Assembly (NCBI GenBank): GCA_026075535.2
Contig: AP026540.1
Location: forward strand, 4,278,001 to 4,342,000
Direction of reading: 5' to 3'
From: Tricholoma matsutake
Taxonomy: Eukaryota > Basidiomycota > Agaricomycetes > Agaricales > Tricholomataceae
Length of the DNA: 64,000 nucleotides
In this document: positions 46,836-60,809 of the stretch, one piece after another
Layout of the letters: each line of letters begins with the position of its first letter
Position numbering within the stretch: position 1 is the stretch's first letter
Translations under genes and position numbers: made by a program
The notes under the pieces: model-generated
Told to the model about the DNA's origin: nothing
Databases searched by the model: none
What the model saw: only the letters and a program-made list of their open reading frames with translations

Positions 46836-49787
46836 ATGAAAAGAAACTTACATATTATGTTCTGGGCCTTTGGCAACGCAGACGACGCGTCAAACGCATC
46901 TGACGTGGCACGTTTGCAGCCACCTGTTGAGTCGGATCAAAAGGGTGCAGTGGTGGCTGAAGTGGCTGGTTACAAAAGGTGGAATGGGCATGAGAGGAAG
47001 CCGCGTCGTCGTGTGGGATTGTTTGTTTGGAGGACGCTGCACGCATGTGGGTCTGCTCTTACATACACACTCCATATGATGCCCCGAGGTTACCGCAAGC
47101 AACGTCCAAGTACACAGAAAGGAAAGCTCGACTTGTCTGATGCGAACAGGGTGAAGCACACTCCCGTCGGAGTATGGGACTTGTATGAACAAATTCAACC
47201 AGAGTTTGTTCACGTCCCAGGATCGTCACGGTTTCAGCCTTACTTCGAAATGGTCACCAGTTTCCCATATGTGTGGCGAATGATCAAAGACATAGGCTCT
47301 ATTCGAACCTGCTGGTTTCTTTTAGCCATATACTTTGGAATAGAAGCCCTTGCATCGCTGCTGCCTGCGGTTGCGCTATGGTAAACATAGTCAGTTGTCG
47401 TTGCTCCACTGCTGGCTGAGGTATTGTTAAGGTACTCAGGGCAGTTGCTCAGCATTGTGAGTCGCCAGAAATTTTTTGGGCACTCCTATTAACGAGTATG
47501 GACAAGGTCCAAACCGCCGTCGATGAACGTAAGGTCAACACAAACATACTCTTCCAGATCGCTGCGGGTCGCTTAGCATGCTCATTGGTTGCTCGTTTAT
47601 TACGATATGGCAAGAAGCGAGTTGCAGTACCACTCAATGGTCGTATCAAAAAGTATTATTCTGTGCACATATTCCACGCTATGGTCCGCTTGGACGTTCC
47701 TACATTTGATGATGATGCGGTTCAACAACAGCTCGAACAATCATTCTCTCCCAACTCGCGCTCTAGTATCGCATGGGATACTGTTGTAATGGCCATCCAG
47801 ATATACAGCACTGCGCTACAATTGATTTCACAGGTGTCTGTACTCGCCGGAGTGTTGCGAGGCCAGCGTGATGGTTTCCTATTCGCGACTTTGAGCTTCT
47901 CTTACGCATTCTTCCGGTGGAGCTCTACCGAAAGAAGTACTCCTATGCGCTCGGGAGGTAGGCCATCTCTGTCTCTATGTAACATTATGTATTCATATTT
48001 TCGAAGTCTGGGCAGCCACAACGACAAATGCGGAGTTTATTCGTTTAGAAGGAATGAAGAAACTAGTAAGTGACCCATCACATCGTAAGGAGATTGTTGC
48101 TGGCGGCATATGGAACTATTTACATTCTCGTGAGGACCTTGCACCATTTATCCTCGTATTCGCTGGTGATTTTCTTTGAAGAATATACCGAGGGCATGAA
48201 GAACCTCGCTGATGGGGCTAGTGATTTTTTCGATACTATTTCCGCACACAGGGCAAAAGGAGGTTTGACTGTTGCCGAAATATTTTCAGAACTTTTTCGG
48301 GAACTACCACAGGTAAAGGGTCAATTGCTTATCCAAATTTATCTATCACTTATATCAGCACAACTTCGAGATTGTATTCACACTGCGAGCTGTTCAATAC
48401 CCGGCTTCTATTCCAATCTCCCTAGCATCCCTTAATCTAGTCACACAAACGACTCAAACGTTCACTTACATGCTTTTCAACTTATTCGTGGAAACGGGAT
48501 CCATTGCAGAGAAGCTTTCCAGCGTAAAGAGACTTTATGAAGTAGGGAATATTCCAAACAGAGTTGTCGACGGGAACGAATCGTTTCCAGAAGATCAGCA
48601 ATCCCTTGAAATGGGTATATCTGTTGAATTTAGGTGCTTTCCATGTTCGCAATCTTGACAGTTTCATTTACTGATCGATGCAGAAATGTAACATTCAAAT
48701 ATCCGGGATCTGATTCCTATGCTTTGCACGACGTATCATTTAAAATTGAGAAAGGTCAACTCTGTGTGCGTATTCCTAAACTCCTTGTTGTCATCGCTGA
48801 AGAATTTACAGGTCATCGTCGGTGCGAATGGCTCCGGGAAAAGCACGATTTTGAAGCTTGTTGCTAGACTATATGAGCCTTCAGATGGTCAAATACTCAT
48901 AAACGGCAAGAATATAAGAACACTCAAGTTAGATGATCTAAGGCTTGCGACTTCTGTCCTATTCCAAGATTATACTCATTTTCCACTATCGGTAGGTCTA
49001 AATCTGTCATTTTTTCTCTGCTTTAATGGAAGAAAAGTAGATAAGAGATAACATAGGGCTCGGGGATCCTGACAGCGCTGAAGATGAACAGAAAATACAT
49101 GAAGCCGCACGGCTAGGTGGTGCTAACGAATTTATTGAGCGGCTACCAGATGGCTTCGACACATATCTTGAACGCCCTGTCAAGGATTACTATTCAGGTT
49201 TACCTGAGGGTACCACGTCATTATTTGGGAGACCAGTTGACTACGGGCGTATACGCAATATGGGTGGGATGGATTCTTCAAGTACAAGATCACTGTCAGG
49301 AGGCCAAATGCAGAGGATTGCACTGTAAGTCTTGCAGAAGTTGATGGGAAAAACACCATCTGATAATGAGCAGGTCGCGCACTTTTATGCGCTCTCTTAT
49401 TTCACAGTCAAGTATCGGTCTCTTGCTCTTCGACGAGCCTTCAGCAAGCCTTGATCCCACGGCAGAGCATGGTTTAGATCATTTGTGATTTTCACTTCTT
49501 CTATAACTGATGATATGTACCTTTGGTAGATCTGTTTGAAAGACTTCGCCATTTGAGGGGAAATAAAACCATGATTTTCTCGTCCCATCGATTTGGGAAT
49601 CTCACTCGTCATGCTGATCTTATTTTGTATGTGCCACAACAGGTAGCCTTCACAACTACTAATTAGAACTCCTAGGTATATGAACGATTCTGTAGTTGTA
49701 GAGGAGGGAACCCATGAACAACTACTGAAAAAGAAGGGGGAATATGCTCGCACTTGGACGTTACAGGCACAGGCATTCCTGCCATGA
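46836..49787 (+). CDS. ABC half-transporter (TMD-NBD)
   Basis: An intron-rich gene for an ABC protein with one membrane domain followed by one ATPase domain. The N-terminus is polar and basic (ERKPRRRVGLFVWRTL). Membrane segments include TCWFLLAIYFGIEALASLLP, YSTALQLISQVSVLAGVL and YLHSR-flanked helices. NBD motifs across several exons: VGANGSGKSTILKL (Walker A), VLFQDYTHFP (Q-loop), SLSGGQMQRIAL (signature), GLLLFDEPSASLDP (Walker B) and MIFSSHRFGNL (H-loop). It ends LQAQAFLP at 49785. All catalytic residues are present, so it should be active as a dimer exporter; cargo and membrane are unknown. Between Walker A and the signature there is a longer than usual loop (PVKDYYSGLPEG). The first Met could also be MFWAFGN, eight codons in. 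Confidence 0.88.
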
Positions 49788-50160
49788 TTTTTGTGGTGGA
49801 GCAGCTTGTGGTAACATTCCCTCGGTATATAGTGGATTTTCGTTTTGTACTGGTAATTCCATTTGCACCACAATCTGACGCCAGGAACAGTAACACTTGG
49901 CGAGCGTAAGCCACACTTCAAGTCCAATCTCTCTCCCACTACGGTATCTGCAAAAGTTGAGGTGGAGTTAATATTTTCAGTCCTGCTACATGTTAGCTTC
50001 TTCAGATGTACCGATACATACCGTTCAACTCTCAGCTATTTAACGACAGGTCCTGGGCTATATACAACAAGTTCCAGTTTCTGAGTTTGGTGGAGAGTTC
50101 TCAAAATGGAAAATGGGCCGGTGGGCGGCTAAGCGGCTCGAACTCTACTGATATTCAGCA
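49788..50160. other. Intergenic
   Basis: No gene recognised in either strand. Confidence 0.4.
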
Positions 50161-51053
50161 TCATCTTCAACATCATGACTGAGTGGGCTTTGAAAACATT
50201 TTCTTCTGATTGGACGTGATGATACCTTTGACCGCAATGTCGAGATCTCTACGAAGATCCTCCATCGTTCCGAACAGCAATTTTGTGCAGCTGGGCAGGC
50301 GACATGATTCATCTAGGTTACGACGGATATGGACTCTGGCGGCGGGCTCTAAGGCTTTTGTAAAAGTCTTGTGAGGATGCTGCATGGCAGAACTGAATAA
50401 ATATGTCGAATAACATGAGGGCCTTACTTAAGTTGTGTCAACTTGGGACACAATTCCTTGAGTTCCTCCGACTTCGTGTTTATTCAATCGTTTCTTTACG
50501 GCGGTCTTGCGAGCGCTCGTGGTTGAAAGTGCGATCTCCAGACAAAGAAGAATGTGTGGAAGGAGGTCTAGGAAGAGCGACCTATAGTACTTAGTGGGAA
50601 TTCTGTCTCCAGACCATATTCCGAGCCCTCAGCAGGGTTCGTGCTTATGCACTTTGAATCATCGGCTGCTTTACGTTCATTTTTGGATGGGGCTACGGGT
50701 TTCAAGACGACCTGCAGCATGTCGGAAGAGATATTCGAGATCACGCTCTCCTGATCAATAATGTTTTCCAGATCAAGCTCCTTTAAGACCAATACCAGTG
50801 CTTTGAGAATCTTCTGTGGCCGTTCCATTGCTTGTGTGGGAACTTCATGGTGTTGGTTCAATGGAGCGTCCAATGTTGGGATGATGTTGCTTGATGACAG
50901 CCAAATATCGTGTAGTAAGCTGTTGTCATAGATCGTCCGTCTTTGTGTAGCTAACAAATGGCACTGGTTAAGCCAATATCTGAGACAATGTATGAAGAAC
51001 GTTTCTGCTAGTGAATTGCCATTCTCGTACCTCCGTCGGCTGTTCAATTCCAT
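50161..51053 (-). CDS. Unrecognised gene, minus strand
   Basis: The first exon candidate starts at ATG 51053 (MELNSRRRYENGNSLAETFF) and stays open to 50568, reading HCLRYWLNQCHLLATQRR, LVLVLKELDLENIIDQE and VVLKPVAPSKNERK. The upstream 70 bp is C-rich like a promoter. Further downstream frames (ARKTAVKKRLNKHE near 50500, and EPAARVHIRRNLDESC near 50330) could be more exons. I recognise no domain. It may instead be the 3' part of the gene at 51227-52560. Confidence 0.4.
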
Positions 51054-51226
51054 GGCAAGTGAAGAGTCTGATAAATTAGAATCCGATGTAAGTGTGCTCG
51101 AATTCTAGCCTTGTGTGGTGAGGGAAGTGGGTGGGGGATGTTCTTAAGGACAAACTACCCTATGAAAAAACCTTGAAACGATAAAGTTAAGACACACGGA
51201 GAAATGTGGGGCCTCTCTTCTGAGAC

Positions 51227-52560
51227 TCATCGACGAATAGCTTGGTGAGATTTGCCTAAGTCTCCAGCCGAAGATGAAAACCCCACCAGAAGGGAAATGC
51301 CATAGGTTGTAAGATAATGTCGATGCAGGAAATGTCCCAGATAAAATAAAAAATTCATCCCCCGACTATCGAAAGCCGAATAAACTGGCAGCTGAACGGC
51401 TAGTGAGCCCGAGTTCATACTAGAGGGGTCGGACATATTGTAGAAACAGCTGCAAAGCGTCAACGAGTTCATAGACAGATGGTGACTTGGGTCGGCAAGG
51501 ATACCTATAGAAACCAAATTTTGACATCCTCGAAAATTGATACATTCTGTATAGTTCCTTCAATAGAAAACAGAATTAAAGTCGGATGGTCAAGGCAAGC
51601 ATTCCACTGTCGATAGTTGGCAAGAACTTACCATAGACGCTCACCTGCGAGAACTGAATGGGAGATATTTCTCAAGACTGGGAAAGTCGTCATCCATGTT
51701 TGTCCGACAAGTGTTGTTTGCTTACACTGAGAGTGGATCTTCATTTAAGGTTAGTCTTGTAGGCACTCACCATGAAACACCATCTGTTCTAGATCGTCTG
51801 GGAGTAGGTCCAAAGGGAGGTGTGAGGCAAAATTATCTGCCGCAGCAGGCTTGAAAAGATTGTCGCCTTTGTGACACGGTTGATTTCGATACATGTATCT
51901 AAGCATCTGGAAAGCATAGAGGCCATGTCCTACTAGTAAAGTAAATTAGTAACACACCTGCGCTTGTACTCGTTACCTTCCTTACCTGGCTAATACGAAA
52001 GTTGAGACAAAGGATTTCAAGGACTGCACAGGGAAGGCTTCCATAGTCCCTTGCAATGCCGCAGGGTGAGCTTGAGATGTTGATTTTCAACCCTTGTGGA
52101 CATTGCTGCTCAAATATGAACGTTGCCTTAATAGCAATATCTCTGCCAACCCCTAAGACATAATTCAGTCTTTGAAGTGAGTCTTCCCTAACAATCTGAT
52201 CGAGAATGAATTTCTGAGTAGCATTGGAGATAGCGCTTTCCGCATATTGATGGGGACAAATATGCTAAATGTTTCGAAGGGCTGCCAATCAATCTTCTGG
52301 CTTGCTTCGCCTGTTTTTTCGGCCTTGACCTTGGTAATTTCGACACCGCAATGCTGTGCGTGTTCGCATCAGTCTGTGTCACGGCCGTCAACAAGTCTGA
52401 TTAGTCAATTTGTTGGGAAAGAGTAGTTAAATCTTGAGTAGCTGATAGGATCACCTCAATGATCCACGAAATTTCGAGTAGATTCTCGAGGACAGGAACA
52501 AAAAATTTCTCAGTCAGACTGTTCAATATTCTTTGTGGTCATCTGTGTCTGGGAATGCAT
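51227..52560 (-). CDS. Unrecognised multi-exon gene, minus strand
   Basis: Exons that splice cleanly on the minus strand include HICPHQYAESAISNATQKF, then LDQIVREDSLQRLNYVLGVG, FIFEQQCPQGLKINISSSPC and VLEILCLNFRISQ, followed after an intron by MLRYMYRNQPCHKGDNLFK, LPLDLLPDDLEQMVFH, then TWMTTFPVLRNISHSVLAGE, ECINFRGCQNLVSIGILADP and a last exon to 51227. An upstream exon has LTEKFFVPVLENLLEISWII. The total would be about 330 residues, with Cys and Leu enriched and no transmembrane run. I do not recognise the family; the start is not fixed. Confidence 0.45.
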
Positions 52561-52685
52561 GGTAGGTGTCACGTGTTGATGGTAGCGGAGTCGTAACACC
52601 GCGCTTCGCGTTCCTTGTTCTCCTACTACTAGTATACTGAATTCGATTTCTGCTGGAGGCTCTGCTACTCTAATCGATAATCAAT

Positions 52686-53599
52686 ATGCCTCCTCCCCAT
52701 TATGATTTTCTTATCAAAGTAGGTATTTCTATTCATTTCACACTTCTCAATAGCTCGCTAACATTCAGCGTTTACCAGCTTCTTCTTATTGGCGACTCTG
52801 GTGCGCTCTATCCTTTCTTCTACGCTTCTTACTCGAGTTCACGATCATTTCCCAGGGGTTGGAAAGTCTTGCCTCTTGCTCCGCTTTTGCGATGACGCAT
52901 GGACACCCTCGTTCATCACCACAATCGGCATTGACTTCAAGATTCGCACCATCGAACTGGATGGGAAACGAATCAAGCTACAAATTGTGCGTTTTTCATT
53001 AGTTGTGCTACACAATACTTCCTTACAGGATGTATATATCGTAGTGGGACACAGCTGGGCAGGAACGATTTAGAACCATAACAACGGCCTACTATCGCGG
53101 GGCGATGGGAATTCTGTTAGTATATGATGTTACGGACGAGCGATCATTCAACAGTATGTCGTTATTCATAGTGCATCTCAATTTCGTTACTATTCCATGC
53201 GTCAATTCAGACATCCGCAGTTGGCATAGTAACATCGAGCAGCATGCCTCTGAAGGCGTAAACAAGATCTTGATCGGCAACAAATCAGATTGGGTAGACA
53301 AAAAAGCTGTAACAGAGGAACAAGGGCGTGAGCTGGCAAATGAATTTGGTATCAAATTCATGGAGACTTCGGCAAAGGTCAACGAAGGCGTGGAAGAGGC
53401 TTTCTTCACGCTGGCAAGGTCAGTTCGGTTGGAGTTGGCCGATATATTGCCTACTGAAGCTTTCGTCTCAAGGGATATCAAAACTCGTCTGATCGACTCC
53501 CAAGCAGACGGAGCAGGCCCACAGGGAACATCCACAACTGACAGTTCAGTTCGAGTTAACCAGCCTAGTGCACAAACAGCTCAAGGCCCGTGTTGTTGA
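52686..53599 (+). CDS. SEC4: Rab GTPase of the Sec4/Rab8 (Ypt2) type
   Basis: Five exons: 52686-52718, 52779-52800, 52856-52986, 53045-53153 and 53211-53599. A small GTPase that, in this family, directs post-Golgi vesicles to the plasma membrane and growing tip. Motifs: [14 protein letters not shown] (P-loop, formed across an intron), [16 protein letters not shown] (switch I and effector region), [20 protein letters not shown] (switch II), [12 protein letters not shown] (NKxD) and METSAK (SAK). It ends GPCC, two Cys for geranylgeranylation. The IGIDFKIRT and YYRGAMGI sequences place it near Rab8/Sec4 rather than Ypt1. Length 203-206 aa is normal. Confidence 0.93.
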
Positions 53600-53844
53600 A
53601 TAATCGACTTTTATGTTCACTGCTGTTGTATGTATGTGCCTGGTAATATGTACTGCACACAATTTCGATTGCATACTTCTCGACACCCCTTCGGTTGGTG
53701 CATTTTCCATGTTCTCATTAATTTGCTGTCCTTGGTACATCTTTTTTCATGCTTAGTTTTGTACATCATAATACACCCGCAATGGATAGCTGACACCGAT
53801 AAACTTGAATGTCAAGATCAGACTCAAGTTTTCACTTACATACA
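53600..53844. other. Convergent intergenic space
   Basis: Lies between the ends of the Rab gene (+) and ARP5 (-). It must contain both 3' UTRs and terminators; nothing else seen. Confidence 0.5.
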
Positions 53845-56732
53845 TCAAGGAAGCAACCCGCCGTTCCAGTTTCCTCCCCACCACTTCTTAACTCTCTCTC
53901 CTCCATTCTCTTCATATTCTTCTCGTGATACTCCAACTGTCATGAATTCTTGTGTCATGCTGAATGTAGCCATTCCTTTCCAGGCATCCAGCGCTGCATC
54001 TGCCGCACGCATGATTTCGATCGGCATTTCGGGGGGAAGAATTGGACGCATTGTTGCATGGAGGCGTGGAATGAGCCCTGGAAGTTGGGAGGGTGATCCA
54101 GTTAGAAATACGTTCTAAGCGTGCGATCGTGCCGAATGAGTTACAGGAATCTCAGTGGTCAGGCCAGAAAACAGACCTTGACCAGCCGCCCTTTCTCTGA
54201 ATCAGGAAACCTCGTAAGGATATTCTGTATTACTTCCCCGAGCCCCGCGGTATCAACCCCTGCCATCCCTGGCGAGAACCACGCTTCGCACACTCTCCAA
54301 CGCTCCGTATTCAAATGTATTCGCATGCTCCCTACAAAAATCTAAGTTACCTGCATAGCCGTACATCGCAGGGAATATACCTTCTATGTCTCCTTCTTTA
54401 TACGAAGGCCTGAAGGCCGAAACAAGGGCGGAACGTCGAGAAGTGATTGAAGCGTGTGTATGTTCATTGGTAAAGGTAGGATCGTAACTGAGCAGCTTTT
54501 GTTCAACCGCTTGAAGCTGATTCAGATCCTCTTCCTCGTCAGATGACACAGCTGCGGTATTCTGCAGGATTATCCTTAAGAACATTGTCCTCGATCCTAC
54601 ATATAGAGATCAAGTACTTACAATCTTGCGATAAATCGCCCAATCTGCGTCGTCAGCCCCAAACAAATCCTCTATCAAGACTAGGTCAGACGGAACTACA
54701 CAGCACATGAGTGATTGGATTACCACCACCACCCTTTCTCTTTTTCTTTGGCACACGATCATCGGCCGCCAAGTTCGCAATGCTTTTCATTCTTGCCTGC
54801 GCAGCGGCACTTTTACGATCGCCCAACGCAGCCTTTCGTCGGGCTCGTTCCTTAATTCTGGTCACCAGTGTCTATTGCAAAGCTTGAGAATCTGTAATAG
54901 TAAAAGGAACACAATACACGGACCTCCTGTTCCTGTTTCATCTTTTTCGACCACCCGACAAGGTCCATTTCCCTTTCTTCCTCTTCCTTCTTTTCTTCTC
55001 TCTCTTTTTCCTCCCTTTCTCTCTCTTTCTCGCGTCTGGCACGTGCTCGTGCCTCGAAACCAGCCTTCAATAGTTTCTGCTTTTTCTTATCTTTTAAGCT
55101 ATCTTCATCGAGCTGGCAGGGAAGAAAAGTTAATGCAGGAGGTATAAGAAGAAATGAGAAGGACAAACATCCGCATCAGGTACATCCACGAGTGGAAACG
55201 AAGGCTCTTCCTGTAAACGAAATGGGTAGATCTCGTTGCAGTACGAGCGGACGATCGTACAACAGTATCCTCTCCGTCTGCCTCCTTTTTTCTCGCTTTT
55301 TTGAGATCGGCTTCAAGCCTCTTTATAGCTTCATCCAATCCCCCATCGTCATCAAATCCTTCTTCCTGTAATTTGTTCTATAGCCTTGTTAATATAGAGG
55401 AACTCCAAACAAGGTCAAAACGTGCCATCCATTCTCTTTTTCCGTCCTGTCCTCGTCCCTCTCTGAGATCCAGTAGGTAGTGGAGATCATTCTCCTTTTG
55501 TACAAGCTACACTGCACTTCAGCGCGAATACTGATAGGGCGAAAATGTAAATATACCTTCTCCATCCTCGTCTTCGCGGCTAATTCCTGAAGCTTTCTTC
55601 CTTGTTCCTTCCGCCTTTCTGCTATCTTGATAAGCTCCTCCTCTGTTTTCTCCTCGGATGGAGGTAAAGCAAAGGGGAACTGGACAATACACTCGATTTC
55701 TTGCAATTTGAGTGGATCTTTCAGAGCGCGAAGAAGTGCCTGATAATCAGTAGCATATTCGCAAAGATTCTGTAACATCCACTAAATGAGAACGGGAACG
55801 TCAGTTGGGTATTCATATTCTAGTGAATGACAATTACATTTGATTGCTGGGACGTCACGCGTGTTGGGAAGTTCGAATACTTTAATTGGATGAGCTTCAG
55901 CAGATACTCAGATGACTGCGAAGCGCCCCACGGAATCCTGAGAATGGCTCAAACAAAAATTTTCTAGCAGGTATTTCACAACTTACCGCTTCGCATGGCT
56001 CATAATACCCTTCCCACCCAACATGGGAATGACTGAGGTTGAAGCGGTGTTGAATGAGACAACTAGACCGTCCGACACGAAGGGAGCCTCCTGCGACGGG
56101 GAATTGTTGTGATAAAAAGACAGCACTCCATCGACACAATATGTCAATGATGGCACGGAGTACAGTTCGAACATGAGCTCTGAAGTTACTATTTGTATGC
56201 TAACCGTCAAGCGGAACAACCAGAGGGATACAACTGAACTCACATGCTCGGGAATGCAAAGGCGTGCACAATCTCTCAGTCATAAGGATCGGGTGGTTCA
56301 CAGATGGGGTGTCAATCCCTAACCTCACGAAAGCATAATCGAGGGCGTTTTCCTACGTCTCAAGGACAAGTTATTGCGTTTGTTCCTATAGTATACACAC
56401 CATACTGCACACACCAAAGCATCAAAATTCAGTAGTACATCGCCCTCCCAAGGGGTCTTTGCTTGCCCCTTTGCCCCACTTTCTGAATCAATGCCTTCGC
56501 CAAAAAGAAGAAGAGGCCTGTTGTTTCGACGTTCCTTGTACTTGGCTACGGCATTGGTACCGGAGTGAGGCACCGATGACGTTGAGAAACCCCAACGAAG
56601 GGTGGTTGAACCGTTGTCAATGATAAGAGGAGTGCTATGCGATCGATGGACATCGTATGACTCGACAGGTAGTGTAGGCAGTGGTGGCACCGGAGTTGGT
56701 AGACGAAATATGTTTTGTAGGTGAGTGTCCAT
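53845..56732 (-). CDS. ARP5: Actin-related protein 5 (INO80 chromatin-remodelling complex)
   Basis: Read from ATG 56732, with about ten short introns. The N-terminus MDTHLQNIFRLP leads to PLIIDNGSTTLRWGFS, the actin-fold phosphate-1 loop. Next come LDYAFVRLGIDTPSVNHPIL, then ELYSVPSLTYCVDGVLSFYH, VVSFNTASTSVIPMLGGK and LKLIQLKYSNFPTRVTSQQ. The Arp5-specific insert is long and charged: ERRKEQGRKLQELAAKTRM, DEAIKRLEADLKKARKKE and a Glu/Lys/Arg coiled coil near 54990-55070. The actin fold returns with WFSPGMAGVDTAGLGEVI and LARLHATMRPILPP-like sequence, and ends EEYEENGGERVKKWWGGNWN, a hallmark of Arp5. Arp5 with Ies6 couples the INO80 motor to nucleosomes. A split actin fold with a large insert is normal for this protein. 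Confidence 0.93.
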
Positions 56733-56836
56733 CGTTAGTGTAGTCGTAGGTGTGATTGTAAGGAATCATTCAAGTAGAAATACTTTGGTCATGCTTGCAT
56801 AACAGTCAAGTAACGTAGATGCTAGTAAATCGATAA

Positions 56837-58813
<1,977 letters not shown>

Positions 58814-58871
58814 CGTACGTAATCACATTACATCACCTTGTTTGTCATCATTTCCTTGTTTTTCTAAAGCC

Positions 58872-59656
58872 ATGAGTTTACTTCAAGGCGTATTGCGATC
58901 TGCTGCTGCTGACATTCCAGACGATTCAGACGAGGATCTTGTCAACGTCGTTTCACTTCCAGGAACTCCAGATCGCACTCGTCCTTCCTCTCCTGTTCGT
59001 GGTGCTTCATCTCGCCCTCTTCCTCGCCCTTTACACCTTTCTTCTCGACGCGACCTCTTGAAGGCTTTGCCTACAGAGGTAAATCAACGCATATTTTCTT
59101 ACCTACCTATACGAGATCTCGCAAGATGTGCACTCGTTTCAAAAAAGTGGAATAGGAGTCAGACAATCAATTACGGTCATTATTTTCACCACCTCAATAT
59201 TTTAACTCTAATGTGTCCACTTTCAGTGTGGTTCCAGCATTATAGAAGGGAGAATTTCCATGATGACAGTCTGCCTCCAGGTAAATGGACAAAGCGAGAG
59301 TCCAAACAGAATTGGGTAAGTTGCATCCTTACTTTAACTGGCATAAAGTTGAATATCATCATGCGCATGCACAGCGTGTTACTCATCTAAAGTTTGGTGG
59401 TGATCGTTCTCCAACTTTCAATAGTTTCTCCCGTGGTTCGGAATACTCCTCACCATCAATGTCTGGTTATCAGACACCTCGTGAATTGAAGGAGGAACAA
59501 TGGAGACAGGAAGCACAGATCGCTAAACCCAACAAGCTAGAAATGCGAACAATGTATAAGGAATTAGGCGGTCGTAAATCCAGAGGCAAAACGAAGCTTG
59601 GGAGCTCTGGCAATAGGGATAAGGGTGGTTGGGCAGACGAGTTTCGGGATCTGTAA
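58872..59656 (+). CDS. F-box protein, conserved small fungal type
   Basis: Three exons by eye. The N-terminus is acidic and Ser/Pro-rich (ADIPDDSDEDLVNVV). The F-box is LLKALPTEVNQRIFSYLPIR, then DLARCALVSKKWNRSQTINY, with the next exon giving VWFQHYRRENFHDDSLPPGK and WTKRESKQNW. The C-terminus is Gly/Lys-rich: TMYKELGGRKSRGKTKLG and RDKGGWADEFRDL. It presumably binds Skp1 in an SCF ligase; the substrate is unknown. The gene begins 59 bp after the end of DPM1 in the same direction. Confidence 0.82.
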
Positions 59657-59719
59657 ACCAAGTTAGATCATGTTTACAACACAACTTCATACACGAACAT
59701 AATTTCAAATTTCACTGCG

Positions 59720-60664
59720 ATGAGACCAGTGATATCGTACGATGATATAACTATTCCGTATCAACCAGACACCTCGTCTCGTTCCAGTCCTCATTCTTCC
59801 AGGCCTCCGCCAAAAAAAAAACAAAGATGGAATTCTAAACAGCCGTCACAAAGACATCAAGCTTACTCCCCCAGGATGATCCATAATGGTACCAGCCCTC
59901 ATGTCAGTCCTTCCAATGCACTCTTGTCACCGGAGGTGGAGAACGTCGAAAGCCAAGAATTGACACACGAAGACGTCTGGGATGACTCCGCCCTCATCGC
60001 CGCGTGGAATGCTGCTACAGAGGAATACGAGGCCTATAATGGGCCCGAGAAAGGTTGGAAAATGGAACCAGTTCATAAATCTCCGCTGTAAGCATTGTAG
60101 CCTAGCCAGGGTGCTGATATTCTTTTTCGCTTTAACATTTACAAACCTAGATGGTATAATGTGCCTCCCTCTCCTACGAAAACAGGGTCCAAGACCAATC
60201 TTACGGAGGACTTGATAACGATGCCAAAGAACATTCAGGGCAATAATGATCAAGAAGACTCTACACCCTTGGATTTCGACACCTTTGTACCATCTCACAA
60301 TCCGGCCTTGGATCCTCCTTTACATTCACATCCTTCGTCTACTCCAGTACCAGATTATCGGTCACAGTTTCTTCCAGGGCCAGGCCTTGTTGACCAAGAT
60401 GAAGCATTCACGCGCGCTTTAGGTGCCATGTATTGGGGCGGTTATTGGACTGCTGTGTATCATGTAAACTATCACTTTTACGCATTGCCCTGCGAAGCCT
60501 TATTAGATCTTTTCCCGCAGTGCCAAAAATCCAAGGCTCATAAACGACCTTTGGATGGAGACTTTGCAGATCATGACAGTGATGAAGCCGACGAAGCTAC
60601 TGAGCAAGCCAGTGATGAAGAGGACGAGGACGCAGCAACAGGGTTTGTCTCGACACAGCGATGA
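59720..60664 (+). CDS. smn1: Survival motor neuron (SMN)-like protein
   Basis: Three exons with introns at about 60088-60151 and 60465-60521. Near the middle, LTHEDVWDDSALIAAWNAAT resembles the SMN N-terminal Gemin2-binding helix (DIWDDTALIKAY-type). Near the end, AFTRALGAMYWGGYWTAVYH resembles the YG-box self-association helix (G-x3-G/Y pattern). Between lies a Pro/Ser-rich disordered stretch and no clear Tudor domain, as in the fission-yeast protein. SMN assembles Sm rings on snRNAs, so this gene, like PRP16 nearby, belongs to the splicing machinery. The C-terminal acidic tail (DEADEATEQASDEEDEDAA) is unusual for SMN. The assignment rests on two short motifs. Confidence 0.72.
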
Positions 60665-60809
60665 TGTCGCACACTTACACCCACGTCAAGTCGATGTATT
60701 GCACAGGGCTGCTTGAAGCACACGAAGTATCAGGTTACGAGCAGTGTGCATGTATATAGATGGAACATGTCAAGATTATTTACCCAATACAGCCGTCAGT
60801 TTCATTATA

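Noticed and set aside
53600..54118. ORFs on the plus strand opposite the ARP5 C-terminus
   Set aside because: They are shadows of the minus-strand exons that encode the well-conserved Arp5 end.
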